Source: JACVRW01 sp963827065
GTDB lineage: Bacteria > Actinomycetota > Thermoleophilia > Solirubrobacterales > Thermoleophilaceae
Reading direction: 5' to 3'
NCBI GenBank assembly: GCA_963827065.1
Contig: CAWGZM010000010.1
Location: forward strand, 62,001-126,000
DNA length: 64,000 nucleotides
Made by a program: the position numbers and the translations under genes. Below are positions 17,265 through 25,432 of the stretch, piece by piece. The stretch's first letter is position 1. Each line of letters begins with the position of its first letter. A model generated the notes under the pieces. That model ran no database searches, was not told where the DNA came from, and saw only the letters and a program-made list of their open reading frames with translations.

Positions 17265-17894
17265 TTGAGGGCGAGGAGGACGCACCTAGGGAGCGCCCCG
17301 CTCCTGGCCGGGCTGCTCGTCCTGGCCGCCTGTGGAGGCGAGCGCCAGGACGAGAACGAGGTCTCGGGAGACTTCCCCGTCGAGGTCGTCGCGGCCGCAT
17401 TTCCGGACGACCAGAAGCTCGCCAAGAGCTCCGACCTGACGATCACCCTGCGCAACGCCGGCGACGAGACGATCCCGAACGTGGGCGTGACCGTCAACGG
17501 CTTCAACTACCGCAAGACCGACGATCCCAACCTCGCGGACCCGGAGCGGCCCGTATTCGCCGTGAACGGCGTCCCGGTCGAGATCGGGGGCCTCCCGGAA
17601 GCAAAGGACGCGACGCCGCGCGGCTGCGACAGCGCGTATGTCAACACCTGGGCCTGCGGCCCGCTCGCCCCCGGGCGCGAGAAGACCATGCGCTGGTCTG
17701 TCACCGCCGTCAAGGAGGGGCCCTACAGGATCGTCTGGCGTGTGAACGCGGGGCTCGACGGCAACGCCAGGGCCGTCCTGGCGGACGGCGGCGACCAGAT
17801 CCCGCGCGGCACCTTCGCGGGCACGATCTCGGACGAGGCACCGGACGTCCGCATCGCGGAGGACGGCCGCACGGTCATCAGCGGCGATCGCTGA
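17265..17894 (+). CDS. secreted lipoprotein of unknown function
   Basis: A 209-residue protein with a lipoprotein signal: basic start, hydrophobic core, and lipobox L-A-A-C at about residues 20-23 followed by Gly. The mature part has beta-rich segments with DLTITLRNAGDETIPNV, reminiscent of CARDB/DUF11-type immunoglobulin-like domains, and two Cys residues (CDS... and WACGP) that could form a disulfide. Function is unknown. The TTG at 17265 is the only usable start before the signal peptide, and a GAGGAGG lies slightly too far in. It is divergent from the Mce operon, so an envelope lipid-related role is possible but not shown. Confidence 0.75.
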   Translation: MRARRTHLGSAPLLAGLLVLAACGGERQDENEVSGDFPVEVVAAAFPDDQKLAKSSDLTITLRNAGDETIPNVGVTVNGFNYRKTDDPNLADPERPVFAVNGVPVEIGGLPEAKDATPRGCDSAYVNTWACGPLAPGREKTMRWSVTAVKEGPYRIVWRVNAGLDGNARAVLADGGDQIPRGTFAGTISDEAPDVRIAEDGRTVISGDR

Positions 17895-18054
17895 GCGGTC
17901 GCGGCTCGTGACCGGGGCAGCTCTCGACGGGCAGCCGCGGGTACTTGGGATAGCGCTCGTCGCTGCGGGAGCGCAGGCACATGCTGAACGTGCTGCCGCG
18001 CGTGTTGCGGATCAGCTTCTGGTGCACGCAGCTGTCGCAGAGCCCGGCCCGCAT
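17878..18054 (-). CDS. small Cys-rich (zinc-ribbon-like) conserved protein
   Basis: A 58-residue protein beginning MRAGLCDSC. It has a CxxC pair (residues 6 and 9) plus single Cys at 26 and 46, a pattern suggesting one zinc site, and conserved-looking RNTRGSTFSMC and YPKYPRLPVESCPG stretches. I recall very similar short proteins across Thermoleophilia-like genomes, always uncharacterised. ATG is at 18054 and the 3' end overlaps the convergent lipoprotein gene by 17 bases. A metal- or nucleic-acid-binding role is inference from the Cys spacing. Confidence 0.65.
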   Translation of the reverse strand: MRAGLCDSCVHQKLIRNTRGSTFSMCLRSRSDERYPKYPRLPVESCPGHEPRPLSDRR

Positions 18055-18223
18055 CTCTCCTAAGGCTCGCAGCCGGCGCAGCTAAGGGGTCGGGCGGCGC
18101 AAGTCGCTCCATCCGCCCGATGACAGGACCGCCGTCCGGATGCACACTGCTAGCGTGGATATGCCGGCCGCAATCGTGAATGGCCGCTCCCGAGGCGGCC
18201 GCGGCTGGCACCATGGAGCCGGC

Positions 18224-21187
18224 ATGGCAACACGCATGACGAGCGCGCGCTTCGTCGGGCGGTCCGGCCAGCTCGCGGAGCTGGAGGCCGCCCTGCGCGA
18301 CGCCGCAGAGGGCCGCCCCTCGCTGGCGCTGATCGCCGGCGAGTCGGGCGTCGGCAAGTCGCGGCTCGCCGACGAGCTCGTGGTCCGCGCGCGCGAGACC
18401 GGTGTCGTCGTCCTCTGGGGCGACTGCGTCGAGCTCGGCGAGGGCGAGCTGCCCTACGCGCCCCTGCTGGGAGCGCTGCGGCCGCTCGTGCGCGAGCGCG
18501 ATCCCGTGCTGGAGGCGCTCCCGCCGCAGCTGCGCGCCGGGCTCGACTCGCTGCTCCCCGGGCTGGGCACGACGATGGACACGGAGTCCGCCGCCCAGGC
18601 GCACGTTTTCGAGGGCCTGCTCGCCCTGCTCGACGCGCTCGGCGCCGAGGAAGCGCCGGCGCTGCTCGTGATCGAGGACCTGCACTGGTCGGACAGCTCG
18701 ACGCGTTCGTTCCTGTCCTTCCTGGCGCGCACGCTCTGCCAGGAGCGCGTGCTCGTGATCGGCACCTATCGCTCCGACGAGCTCCACCGGCGGCATCCGC
18801 TGCGGCCGCTCCTCGCCGAGCTCGGCCGCGACCCCGGCTCGCGCCTCATCGAGCTGCCGCCGTTCACGCGCGAGGAGCTCGGCGAGCAACTCGAGGGAAT
18901 CCTGGCTGCGACCCCAGATCCCGGCCTCGTCGAGCGCCTCTATGTGCGCTCCGAGGGCAACGCGCTCTTCACCGAGGAGATCCTCGCGGCAGGGCTCGAC
19001 GGCCGCGGCTCGCTGCCGCCGACGCTGCGCGACGCGCTGATGCTCCGCGTGGAGCGGCTGACGGCCTCTGCCCAGGAGCTGCTCCGCTGGCTCGCCTGTC
19101 AGCCCGCCGCCGACCACGAGCTGCTCGCGACGGTCGTCGGGCTCGAGCCTGATGAGCTGCTCGACGCGCTGCGCGAGGCTGTGGCGAGCCAGATCGCGGT
19201 CGCGCTGCCGGATGGCCAGTACGCGTTCCGCCACGCGCTCCTGCGCGAGGTCGTGCACGACGACCTGCTGCCGGGAGAGCGCACCGAGATGCACGCCGCG
19301 CTGGCGCGCGCTCTCGAGGAGCGCATCTCGTTCGGCGACCGCGGCGCCCACGTGACGGCCCAGGCGGCGCATCACTGGAAGGCCGCCGGCGACCAGCCGG
19401 CCGCCTTCGCGGCGGCGGTGCGCGCGGCCTCCGCCGCGGAGCGCGTCAACGCCTTCGCCGAGGCGCAGTCGCTGCTCGAGCGCGCGCTCGAGCTCTGGGA
19501 GCGGGTGCCCGAGCCCGAGCGGCTGGCCGGCGCGACCCGCGTAGAGCTGCTCGAGCGGGCGGCATCCGCCGCCGACCTGGCCGGCGACCCGGTGCGCCAG
19601 GAGGCCTTCCTGCGGCGCGCGCTCGCGCTCGTCGAGGACTCCGGCGACGAGCGCCGCAACATCAGGCTCCTGCACGCGCTCGCCAACGCGCTGTGGCACC
19701 TGAACCGCCAGGACGAGACCTTCGAGGTGCTGAACCGCGCCCTCGCGCTGCTCGAGCCCGAGGAGCAGAGCGCCGAGCGCGCCGCCTTGCTCGGCTCGAA
19801 GGCCAAGAAGCGGATGCTGCAGGCGCGCTTCGGCGAGGCTGAGCATCATGCCCGCGAGGCGCTCGCGGTGGCGCGGCCGCTCGGCGACCGCGAGGCGGAG
19901 GCTCGCGCCCTCAACGCGCTCGGCGTGTCGATGAGCGGCCAGGGCGACCTCGAAGGCGGCATCGAGTCGCTCCGCGAAGCGCTCACGATCGCCCGCGAGG
20001 CGGATCTGCCCGGCGAGGAGGGCTCCGCGTGGCTCAACCTCGCCGACCTGCTCAACATGGCGGGGCGAACCGAGGAGGGCCTCGCCGTCGTGCGCGAGGG
20101 CCTGGCGAGCGGCCCGAACAAGGGCTCGCACCGCACCACCGGCTGGTTCGAGCTGATGATCGCCGAGTTCAGCTTCTTCCTCGGCGACTGGAACGAGGCC
20201 GTCCGGCACGTGCCCGCCGCGAACTCGCGCCACTACGGGCCGACGCTCGCCTACTGGTACACGGTGCGCAGCATGCTCGCTCTCGGCCGCGGTGACCTCG
20301 TCAGCGCCACCCAGGAGGTCGATGGGCTCACGCGCGCGCTGCGCGGCTCCACGGAGCCGCAGTTCGTGGCGCCGCTCGGGATCTTCGCCTCCGAGCTGGC
20401 CCGCCGCCGCGGCGAGTTCGAGGTCGCGCGCGCGGCCGTGGACGAGGCGCTCGACCAGATCGAGTACTGCTCCGACGACTTCATCCGCATCACCGCGCTC
20501 TCGGCCGCGGGTCTGCGGGTCGAGGGCGACGCCGGCCAGCTGGCGCGCGACCGCCGCGACCCCGACGCCGAGGAGGCCGCCCGCGGCCGCGCCGAGCGCC
20601 TGCTCGAGCGCGTGCAGCTGGCGGCGGGCCTGGGCGGCCCGGTCGAGGCGGCCGAGCTCGCGACCGCTGAGGCGGAGTTCGCGCGCGCGGCCGGCGACGA
20701 GTCGGTCGAGCTCTGGGCCGCGGCGGCCGCGGCCTGGGAGGCCGTCGGCCGGCCCTACCCGGCGGCCTACTCCGGCTGGCGGCGCGCCGAGGCACTCGCC
20801 GCCGTGCGCGACCGTGACGGCGCTGCAGAGGCGGCCGCGGAGGCGCTCGAGATCGCGCGTGCGCTCGGCAGCGACTGGCTCGCCGCAGAGCTCGAGTCGC
20901 TCGTGGCGCGGGCCCGCCTGCGGGTCGACGGCGAGGAGCCCGCGCTCACGAACGGCGACGGGGCCGGTGAGCCCGACGACCCGTTCGGCCTGACCGAGCG
21001 CGAGCGCCAGGTGCTGGAGCTGGTGGCGGGCGGCGCCACCAACCGCGAGATCGGCGATCAGCTCCACATGGCCGAGAAGACGGCGAGCGTCCACGTGTCG
21101 CGCATCCTCGCCAAGCTGGACGTGCGCTCACGCACCGAGGCCGCCGCGGTGGCGCACCGCCACGGGATGGCCGCCCCGGCCGCCTGA
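18224..21187 (+). CDS. large ATP-binding LuxR-family transcriptional regulator (LAL/MalT-like)
   Basis: A 987-residue protein in STAND-regulator layout. An AAA-type NTPase domain has Walker A GESGVGKS at residues 39-46 and Walker B LLVIEDLHWSD near 148-158. A winged-helix/arm region follows. TPR-like helical repeats span about 380-880. A C-terminal LuxR helix-turn-helix ends the protein (LTERERQVLELV, then TNREIGDQLHMAEKTASVHVSRI). Such regulators sense a ligand through the TPR part and activate transcription in an ATP-dependent way. ATG 18224 is chosen, with GGAG upstream and the conserved FVGR motif eight residues later. It lies just upstream of the epimerase/DUF1611 pair and may control it. 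Confidence 0.92.
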   Translation: MATRMTSARFVGRSGQLAELEAALRDAAEGRPSLALIAGESGVGKSRLADELVVRARETGVVVLWGDCVELGEGELPYAPLLGALRPLVRERDPVLEALPPQLRAGLDSLLPGLGTTMDTESAAQAHVFEGLLALLDALGAEEAPALLVIEDLHWSDSSTRSFLSFLARTLCQERVLVIGTYRSDELHRRHPLRPLLAELGRDPGSRLIELPPFTREELGEQLEGILAATPDPGLVERLYVRSEGNALFTEEILAAGLDGRGSLPPTLRDALMLRVERLTASAQELLRWLACQPAADHELLATVVGLEPDELLDALREAVASQIAVALPDGQYAFRHALLREVVHDDLLPGERTEMHAALARALEERISFGDRGAHVTAQAAHHWKAAGDQPAAFAAAVRAASAAERVNAFAEAQSLLERALELWERVPEPERLAGATRVELLERAASAADLAGDPVRQEAFLRRALALVEDSGDERRNIRLLHALANALWHLNRQDETFEVLNRALALLEPEEQSAERAALLGSKAKKRMLQARFGEAEHHAREALAVARPLGDREAEARALNALGVSMSGQGDLEGGIESLREALTIAREADLPGEEGSAWLNLADLLNMAGRTEEGLAVVREGLASGPNKGSHRTTGWFELMIAEFSFFLGDWNEAVRHVPAANSRHYGPTLAYWYTVRSMLALGRGDLVSATQEVDGLTRALRGSTEPQFVAPLGIFASELARRRGEFEVARAAVDEALDQIEYCSDDFIRITALSAAGLRVEGDAGQLARDRRDPDAEEAARGRAERLLERVQLAAGLGGPVEAAELATAEAEFARAAGDESVELWAAAAAAWEAVGRPYPAAYSGWRRAEALAAVRDRDGAAEAAAEALEIARALGSDWLAAELESLVARARLRVDGEEPALTNGDGAGEPDDPFGLTERERQVLELVAGGATNREIGDQLHMAEKTASVHVSRILAKLDVRSRTEAAAVAHRHGMAAPAA

Positions 21188-21244
21188 GCTCGGCGGCGGC
21201 GCCGAAGCTGCCTATATTGCGCAGGTGAAACCGGGGCTGAGCGC

Positions 21245-22270
21245 GTGGAGCTGAGGGCCGAGCCGGTCGAGCTCGCGCTCGCCGAGGAGTTCGGCATCTC
21301 ACGCGGATCGCGGACGACCCAGGAGGTCGTGCAGCTCGAGCTGGAGCACGACGGCATCGTCGGGCGCGGCGAGGCCTCGCCGGTCAGCTACCACAGCGAG
21401 ACGACTGCCGGGACCTTGGACTTCCTCATGGAAACCGCCCCGGCGCTGATGGGCCACGACCCGTTCGCGCTCGAGGCCATCGGATCGCGGCTCGAGGACG
21501 TCGAGGGGAACGCCGCCGGCAAGGCGGCCGTGGACGCCGCGCTGCACGACTGGATCGGGAGGCGGCTCCGCATGCCCGTCTGGCGTCTGCTCGGGCTCTC
21601 CCCCGAGGCGGCGCCGACCTCTTACACGATCGGCATCGACACGATCGACGGCACGCGCGACCGGGTGCGCCGGGCCCGCGGCTTCAAGGCGCTCAAGGTC
21701 AAGGTCGGCGCGCCCGAGGACCTGGCCCGCCTGGAGGCGGTGCGGGCGGAGTCGGCGGCCCCGCTCCGCGTGGACGCGAACGAGGGCTGGACGCTCGAGC
21801 TCGCCCGCGAGCTGATGCCGACGCTGGTGGAGCTCGGCGTCGAGTTCGTCGAGCAGCCGTTCCCGGCGGACGACCTCGACTCATTCCGGGCCCTGCGGGA
21901 GATCGCGCTGCGCCCGCCGGTCGTGGTCGACGAGGGCTGCCATGACCTGAGCGACGTCGCCGAGGCGGCCGCCTACGCCGAGGGAATCAACGTCAAGCTG
22001 GCCAAGTCGGGGGGCATCCGGGAGGCTGTGCGGATGATCCACGCCGCGCGCGCCCTCGGGCTGCACGTGATGCTCGGCTGCATGGTCGAGTCTCAGCTCG
22101 GGGTGGCACCCGCCGCCGCGATCGCATCGCTCGCCGACTGGACCGACCTCGACGGCCACCTCCTGCTCGCCGACGAGCCCTACAGCGGACTCCGGCTCGT
22201 CGACGGGCACGTGCTGCCGAACGACGAACCGGGCTTCGGCCTGACTGCCGCCGCGGAGATCGCCGCTTGA
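21245..22270 (+). CDS. dgcA: enolase-superfamily epimerase (dipeptide epimerase / DgcA-like)
   Basis: A 341-residue muconate-lactonizing subgroup enzyme with the hallmark residues: the KxK motif in LKVKVG (general base), Asp in RVDANEGW, Glu in FVEQPF, Asp in VVDEGC and the opposite-face Lys in NVKLAKSGG. These are the catalytic and Mg2+ ligands of L-Ala-D/L-Glu epimerases. The next gene is a DUF1611 protein, and that pairing matches the described DgcA-DgcN D-glutamate route, in which an epimerase acts on N-acetyl-glutamate. Murein-peptide recycling is the alternative. The GTG start at 21245 was chosen. It ends in a TTGA overlap with dgcN. Confidence 0.85.
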   Translation: MELRAEPVELALAEEFGISRGSRTTQEVVQLELEHDGIVGRGEASPVSYHSETTAGTLDFLMETAPALMGHDPFALEAIGSRLEDVEGNAAGKAAVDAALHDWIGRRLRMPVWRLLGLSPEAAPTSYTIGIDTIDGTRDRVRRARGFKALKVKVGAPEDLARLEAVRAESAAPLRVDANEGWTLELARELMPTLVELGVEFVEQPFPADDLDSFRALREIALRPPVVVDEGCHDLSDVAEAAAYAEGINVKLAKSGGIREAVRMIHAARALGLHVMLGCMVESQLGVAPAAAIASLADWTDLDGHLLLADEPYSGLRLVDGHVLPNDEPGFGLTAAAEIAA

Positions 22271-23307
22271 GCGAGCGGCTCGCGATCTTCGCGGAGGGTC
22301 TCTTCACGCTCCACTCGGGCAAGACCGCCCACGGGGTGATCCGCTACGGCACCCGCGAGGTCGTCTGCGTGATCGACTCGACCCAGGCGGGCCGCACCGC
22401 CGTCGAGGTCGAACCGTTCTGCCTGCACCCCGTGCCGGTGGTGGCGAGCGTGCGCGAGGCGATCGACATGGGCGCCACGACGCTCCTGATCGGCGTGGCC
22501 CCCACAGGCGGCAAGCTCGACCCGGCCTGGCGGCCGGCGCTGCTGGAGGCGATCGCGGCCGGCCTCGACCTGGAGGCCGGATTGCATACCGAGCTGTCCG
22601 CCGACGAGGAGCTCCGTGCCGCCGCGGAGCGCGCCGGCACCAAGCTGCGCGACCTGCGCGCGGCGCCGGCCGACCTGACGGTGCCGAAGGGCCCCTACTC
22701 GCGCCCCAACTCGGTGCGGGTCGTGCACAGCGTCGGCTCGGACACCGTGATCGGCAAGAAGGTGGTGACGCTCGAGCTCGACCGCGCGGCCCGCGAGCGC
22801 GGCCGGCGCTCCGTCTACGTGCCGACCGGCCAGACGGGCGTCGCGATCGCCGGCTGGGGAATCGCGGTCGACCACGTGATCTCCGACTATGTCGCGGGTG
22901 CAGGCGAGCGGCTGGTCGACGAGGGCGCCGAGCGCGGTGACCTGCTCTTCGTCGAGGGCCAGGGCGCGCTCTTCCACCCCGCCTACTCGGGAGTCACGCT
23001 CGGCCTGCTGCACGGCTCCGCCCCCGACCAGCTGATCCTCGTCCACAAGGCGGGAGCGCGGTCGGTCCGCAACTACCCCGAGCTCCCGCTCGCGCCGCTG
23101 GCCGAGCTGATCGCCGCCTACGAGCTCGTGACTGCCCGCGTCCGGCCGGCCACGGTCACCGCGATCGCGCTCAACACGAGCGAGCTCGACGAGGAGGGCG
23201 CCCGCGCCGCCATCGAGTCGGCCCAGGAGGAGACCGGACTGACCGCCGACGACGTCGTCCGGTTCGGCCCCGAACGGGTGCTGGACGCCGTACTCGCCGA
23301 GCTCTAG
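22267..23307 (+). CDS. dgcN: DUF1611 P-loop protein, probable D-glutamate N-acetyltransferase (DgcN-like)
   Basis: A 346-residue DUF1611 protein: an N-terminal Rossmann-like domain (residues 1-130) and a C-terminal P-loop domain. The P-loop region reads GSDTVIGKK, close to the family's G-T/S-D-x-x-x-G-K. Further motifs are PTGQTG, the GWGIAVDHVISDYVAGA stretch and FVEGQGAL. DUF1611 proteins include DgcN, reported to N-acetylate D-glutamate before epimerisation by DgcA, and tight coupling to the epimerase here (TTG start inside a TTGA overlap) supports that role. Substrate assignment remains inference. It ends on a CTAG shared with a convergent remnant. Confidence 0.8.
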   Translation: MSERLAIFAEGLFTLHSGKTAHGVIRYGTREVVCVIDSTQAGRTAVEVEPFCLHPVPVVASVREAIDMGATTLLIGVAPTGGKLDPAWRPALLEAIAAGLDLEAGLHTELSADEELRAAAERAGTKLRDLRAAPADLTVPKGPYSRPNSVRVVHSVGSDTVIGKKVVTLELDRAARERGRRSVYVPTGQTGVAIAGWGIAVDHVISDYVAGAGERLVDEGAERGDLLFVEGQGALFHPAYSGVTLGLLHGSAPDQLILVHKAGARSVRNYPELPLAPLAELIAAYELVTARVRPATVTAIALNTSELDEEGARAAIESAQEETGLTADDVVRFGPERVLDAVLAEL

Positions 23308-23371
23308 CCGGCCTCGAGCCCGGCGAGCAGCTTGCGCATCTCCCGGTCGTTCGCGGCGCCACCTCGGCCAT
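23304..23371 (-). pseudogene. possible remnant of a MarR-family regulator
   Basis: On the minus strand an ATG at 23371 opens a few codons (MAEVA), and a different frame then ends in NDREMRKLLAGLEAG and a stop at 23304. That ending resembles the dimerisation helix at the end of many MarR proteins. Start and end are only 68 bp apart and out of frame, as expected after a large internal deletion. A palindromic operator lies directly upstream. The call rests on a short stretch and is tentative. Confidence 0.3.
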
Positions 23372-23382
23372 GACACCCAGAC

Positions 23383-23401
23383 ATTTGACTTGATGTCAAA
23401 T
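23383..23401. promoter_or_regulatory. 19-bp operator-like palindrome
   Basis: Perfect 7-bp arms ATTTGAC / GTCAAAT flank a five-base centre (TTGAT). The AT-rich dyad stands out in a GC-rich context and has the size and form of MarR-family operators. It lies between the MarR-like remnant and the divergent cupin gene. Confidence 0.65.
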
Positions 23402-23446
23402 AGTTTGGGGGCTAAGTGGAACTCGACCAGGAAGGACAGCCCTGCC

Positions 23447-23959
23447 GTGGACCGCGCGCTTTACCTCACACCGCATGAATCCGTCACGATCCGCGAGCAC
23501 ACGCCGGACGCGCTCGTGGTGGAAGGTCGCTGGGATGCCGGCGCGACAGCGCCGCCGAGGCACTTCCACCCCGGGCAGAATGAGCGCTTCGAGGTGCTCG
23601 AGGGCCGGCTGTCCTTCCGCGTCGACGGCTCCGTGCGGACGCTCGGCCCCGGTGAGGCGATCGACATTCCGCGGCGAGCCGCCCACCAGGTCTGGAACGA
23701 AGGCGCGGAGCCGGCTCGGGCGCTCTGGCGCAGCGAACCGGCTGGACGCACCGCCCAGTGGTTCACCGATCTGCACGAGCTGCGCGCGTCGGGCCGGGTG
23801 GGGCGGAACGGGATGCCGGGGCCGCTCGCGTTCGGCGCGTACCTGACCGAGTACGCCGACGTCATCCGGCTGGCGGGGCCACAGCTCCCCATTCGCGCGG
23901 CTCTGGCCGGGCTCGGCGCCATCGGGCGGCTGAGGGGCTACCGGCCCCGCGAATCCTGA
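23447..23959 (+). CDS. cupin-domain protein
   Basis: A 170-residue protein with one conserved cupin barrel: motif 1 within HFHPGQNERFEVLEGRL supplies His and Glu metal ligands, and motif 2 is near LGPGEAIDIPRRAAHQVWN with the second His. About 60 C-terminal residues are outside the barrel and partly hydrophobic. Function is unknown; single cupins include dioxygenases, isomerases and sugar-binding proteins. The GTG at 23447 is chosen because AGGAAGGA lies ten bases upstream and earlier in-frame starts fall within the operator palindrome. It is a monocistron ended by a clear terminator at 23982-24004. Confidence 0.8.
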   Translation: MDRALYLTPHESVTIREHTPDALVVEGRWDAGATAPPRHFHPGQNERFEVLEGRLSFRVDGSVRTLGPGEAIDIPRRAAHQVWNEGAEPARALWRSEPAGRTAQWFTDLHELRASGRVGRNGMPGPLAFGAYLTEYADVIRLAGPQLPIRAALAGLGAIGRLRGYRPRES

Positions 23960-23981
23960 GAAAGTGCGTTTCGACACCCGG

Positions 23982-24004
23982 TCCAATCGAAGGATTGGAT
24001 TTTT
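23982..24004 (+). terminator. intrinsic terminator of the cupin gene
   Basis: A 7-bp stem TCCAATC / GATTGGA with a four-base loop (GAAG) is followed immediately by five T residues. It is the best intrinsic terminator in the window. A nonamer TTTCGACAC occurs on both sides of it (23970 and 24002). Confidence 0.75.
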
Positions 24005-24052
24005 CGACACTCGTACGTGGACGCTCGCAGCACAAGCGGGGACCATTAAGGG

Positions 24053-24253
24053 ATGACTCCGCGCTCCAACCGGCCGCGCCGCTATGCCCTCGTTCCCGAA
24101 GACGGCGAGCGCCCGCCCCGCAGGCCCGGACAGATCAGGCGCTACTCGCTCGCGCGCGTGGCGCCCGCCTCACGCTCCGCGCTCGGTCACGACCGGCTCG
24201 AGCGGCTCGAGGAGATCGCTCAGCGCGGCAGCGACGGCGCGATGATGCGGTAG
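24053..24253 (+). CDS. possible small basic protein
   Basis: A 66-codon reading frame starting at ATG 24053 shortly after AAGGG, rich in Arg and Pro in its first half (NRPRRYALVPEDGERPPRR) and ending in a short helix. It overlaps the 3' end of the convergent PucR-family gene by 34 bases. I recognise no family. The ribosome-site context is fair and the amino-acid composition is not typical of shadow frames, but it may still be spurious. Confidence 0.3.
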   Translation: MTPRSNRPRRYALVPEDGERPPRRPGQIRRYSLARVAPASRSALGHDRLERLEEIAQRGSDGAMMR

Positions 24254-25371
24254 GCCTTCAGGCCGAGCCCCAGCCGCTCGCGGTCCTCACTCTTCAGCGG
24301 ATCGAGCCCGGACAGCTCCTTCACGCGCTCGAGCCGGTAGCCGACGGTGTGACGGTGGGCGTGAATGGCCTGCGCCGTCGCGGCCATGTTGCAGTTGTTG
24401 TCGAGGTAGGCGGACAGCGTGCCGAGCAGGTCGGTCGAGTACTGCTCGTCGTAACGGACGAGGGCGGCGACCGTGTCCTCGAAGAAGCTCCGCACCTCGT
24501 GCGGGTGGCTCGCGAGCACCCTGAAGAGCAGCCGGTAGGTGCCCTCGCCGATCTCCTCGCCGGGCGGACCGCCGCCCGCGGCGGTAACGCCGAGCACCAG
24601 CTCAGCCTCCTCGAGCGCCCGCCTCACCTCGGCCCCCCCGCTGCGGTGTGACGAGACGCCGACGAGCGCGTGCCGCCCGAGCCGCGCGGCGGCACGGCGG
24701 GCGAGGTCGGGCTCGCCGGGGAGCAGCGCGTAGATCTTGCCCTCGACCGGCTGAGCGAGCGCGCCCGGCACCTCGGCGAGGATCGACGCCGTGACGCGGC
24801 CGGGACCGCGCCCGTTCGGATTCGCGCAGAGGGCGACGTAGCCGGCATCCAGGTCGCAGCCGAGCCGCTGCGCCCGGCGCGCCACCTCCGACCCGTCGAG
24901 CTCCGGCCTTGAAAGCACCTCCTCGAGGAACGACCCCCGCAGCGACTGCTCGGTCTCGTCTCGGGCCTCGGCCACCGCGACCTCGGTGAGAGCCGCGATC
25001 GCCGCCATGTGTAGGTAGTCGCCGGCGTGCTCGCGGCCGCGCCCGAGCAGGAGCACGGCGCCGAGCTCGCGCCCGCCGGAGGCGATCGGCACCTCCGAGA
25101 CGATCTCGGGGGGGCGTGGCGGCCGCCCGCCGGCTAGGCGGGCGGCTACATAGCGCTCATAGCGCCCCCAACCTTCGAGCGGGACCCCCAGACGCGGAAC
25201 GATCACCGCCACCGGTGCCCCCGCACGGGAGCCGGCGATCTCCGCTACTCGCTCGAGGCCGTCCCCTGCCAGCACGGCGCCCACCATCTCGAGGTGGGCG
25301 CCGCGCGGCGACGGATCTGCGCCGCGTGCAGCCGGCTCTGACCCAGCCGGCTGCCCGCTGCTGTCGGGCAC
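24220..25371 (-). CDS. PucR/CdaR-family transcriptional regulator
   Basis: A 383-residue regulator. The N-terminal half is a GAF-like or effector region with VAVIVPRLGVPLEGW. The middle carries a GGDEF-like DUF domain with LGCDLDAGYVAL. The C-terminal 70 residues are the PucR helix-turn-helix (DLLGTLSAYLDNNCNMAATAQ, then HRHTVGYRLERV and the final LGLGLKAYRI). PucR-type proteins often control purine, amino-acid or nitrogen catabolism. It lies 52 bp downstream of amt-glnK on the same strand and may belong to that transcript, which would fit nitrogen regulation. The GTG start at 25371 was taken. Confidence 0.9.
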   Translation of the reverse strand: MPDSSGQPAGSEPAARGADPSPRGAHLEMVGAVLAGDGLERVAEIAGSRAGAPVAVIVPRLGVPLEGWGRYERYVAARLAGGRPPRPPEIVSEVPIASGGRELGAVLLLGRGREHAGDYLHMAAIAALTEVAVAEARDETEQSLRGSFLEEVLSRPELDGSEVARRAQRLGCDLDAGYVALCANPNGRGPGRVTASILAEVPGALAQPVEGKIYALLPGEPDLARRAAARLGRHALVGVSSHRSGGAEVRRALEEAELVLGVTAAGGGPPGEEIGEGTYRLLFRVLASHPHEVRSFFEDTVAALVRYDEQYSTDLLGTLSAYLDNNCNMAATAQAIHAHRHTVGYRLERVKELSGLDPLKSEDRERLGLGLKAYRIIAPSLPR

Positions 25372-25416
25372 GGGTCTCAGGCCTTCAGTGGCCAGGGCTC
25401 CGTCCCCCGGGGGTCA

Positions 25417-25432
25417 GGCGCCCTCAGGCGCC
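25417..25432. terminator. hairpin at the glnK stop codon
   Basis: A 6-bp stem GGCGCC / GGCGCC with a CTCA loop includes the glnK stop. A second palindrome (TCCCCCGGGGG-like) lies at about 25402-25413. No T-run follows. It may attenuate transcription between glnK and the pucR-type gene. Confidence 0.35.

Noticed and set aside
17723..21094. Open frame of 1123 codons opposite the LuxR-type regulator
   Set aside because: The composition is that of an antisense shadow and no motifs are seen, whereas the plus strand has Walker motifs and an HTH.
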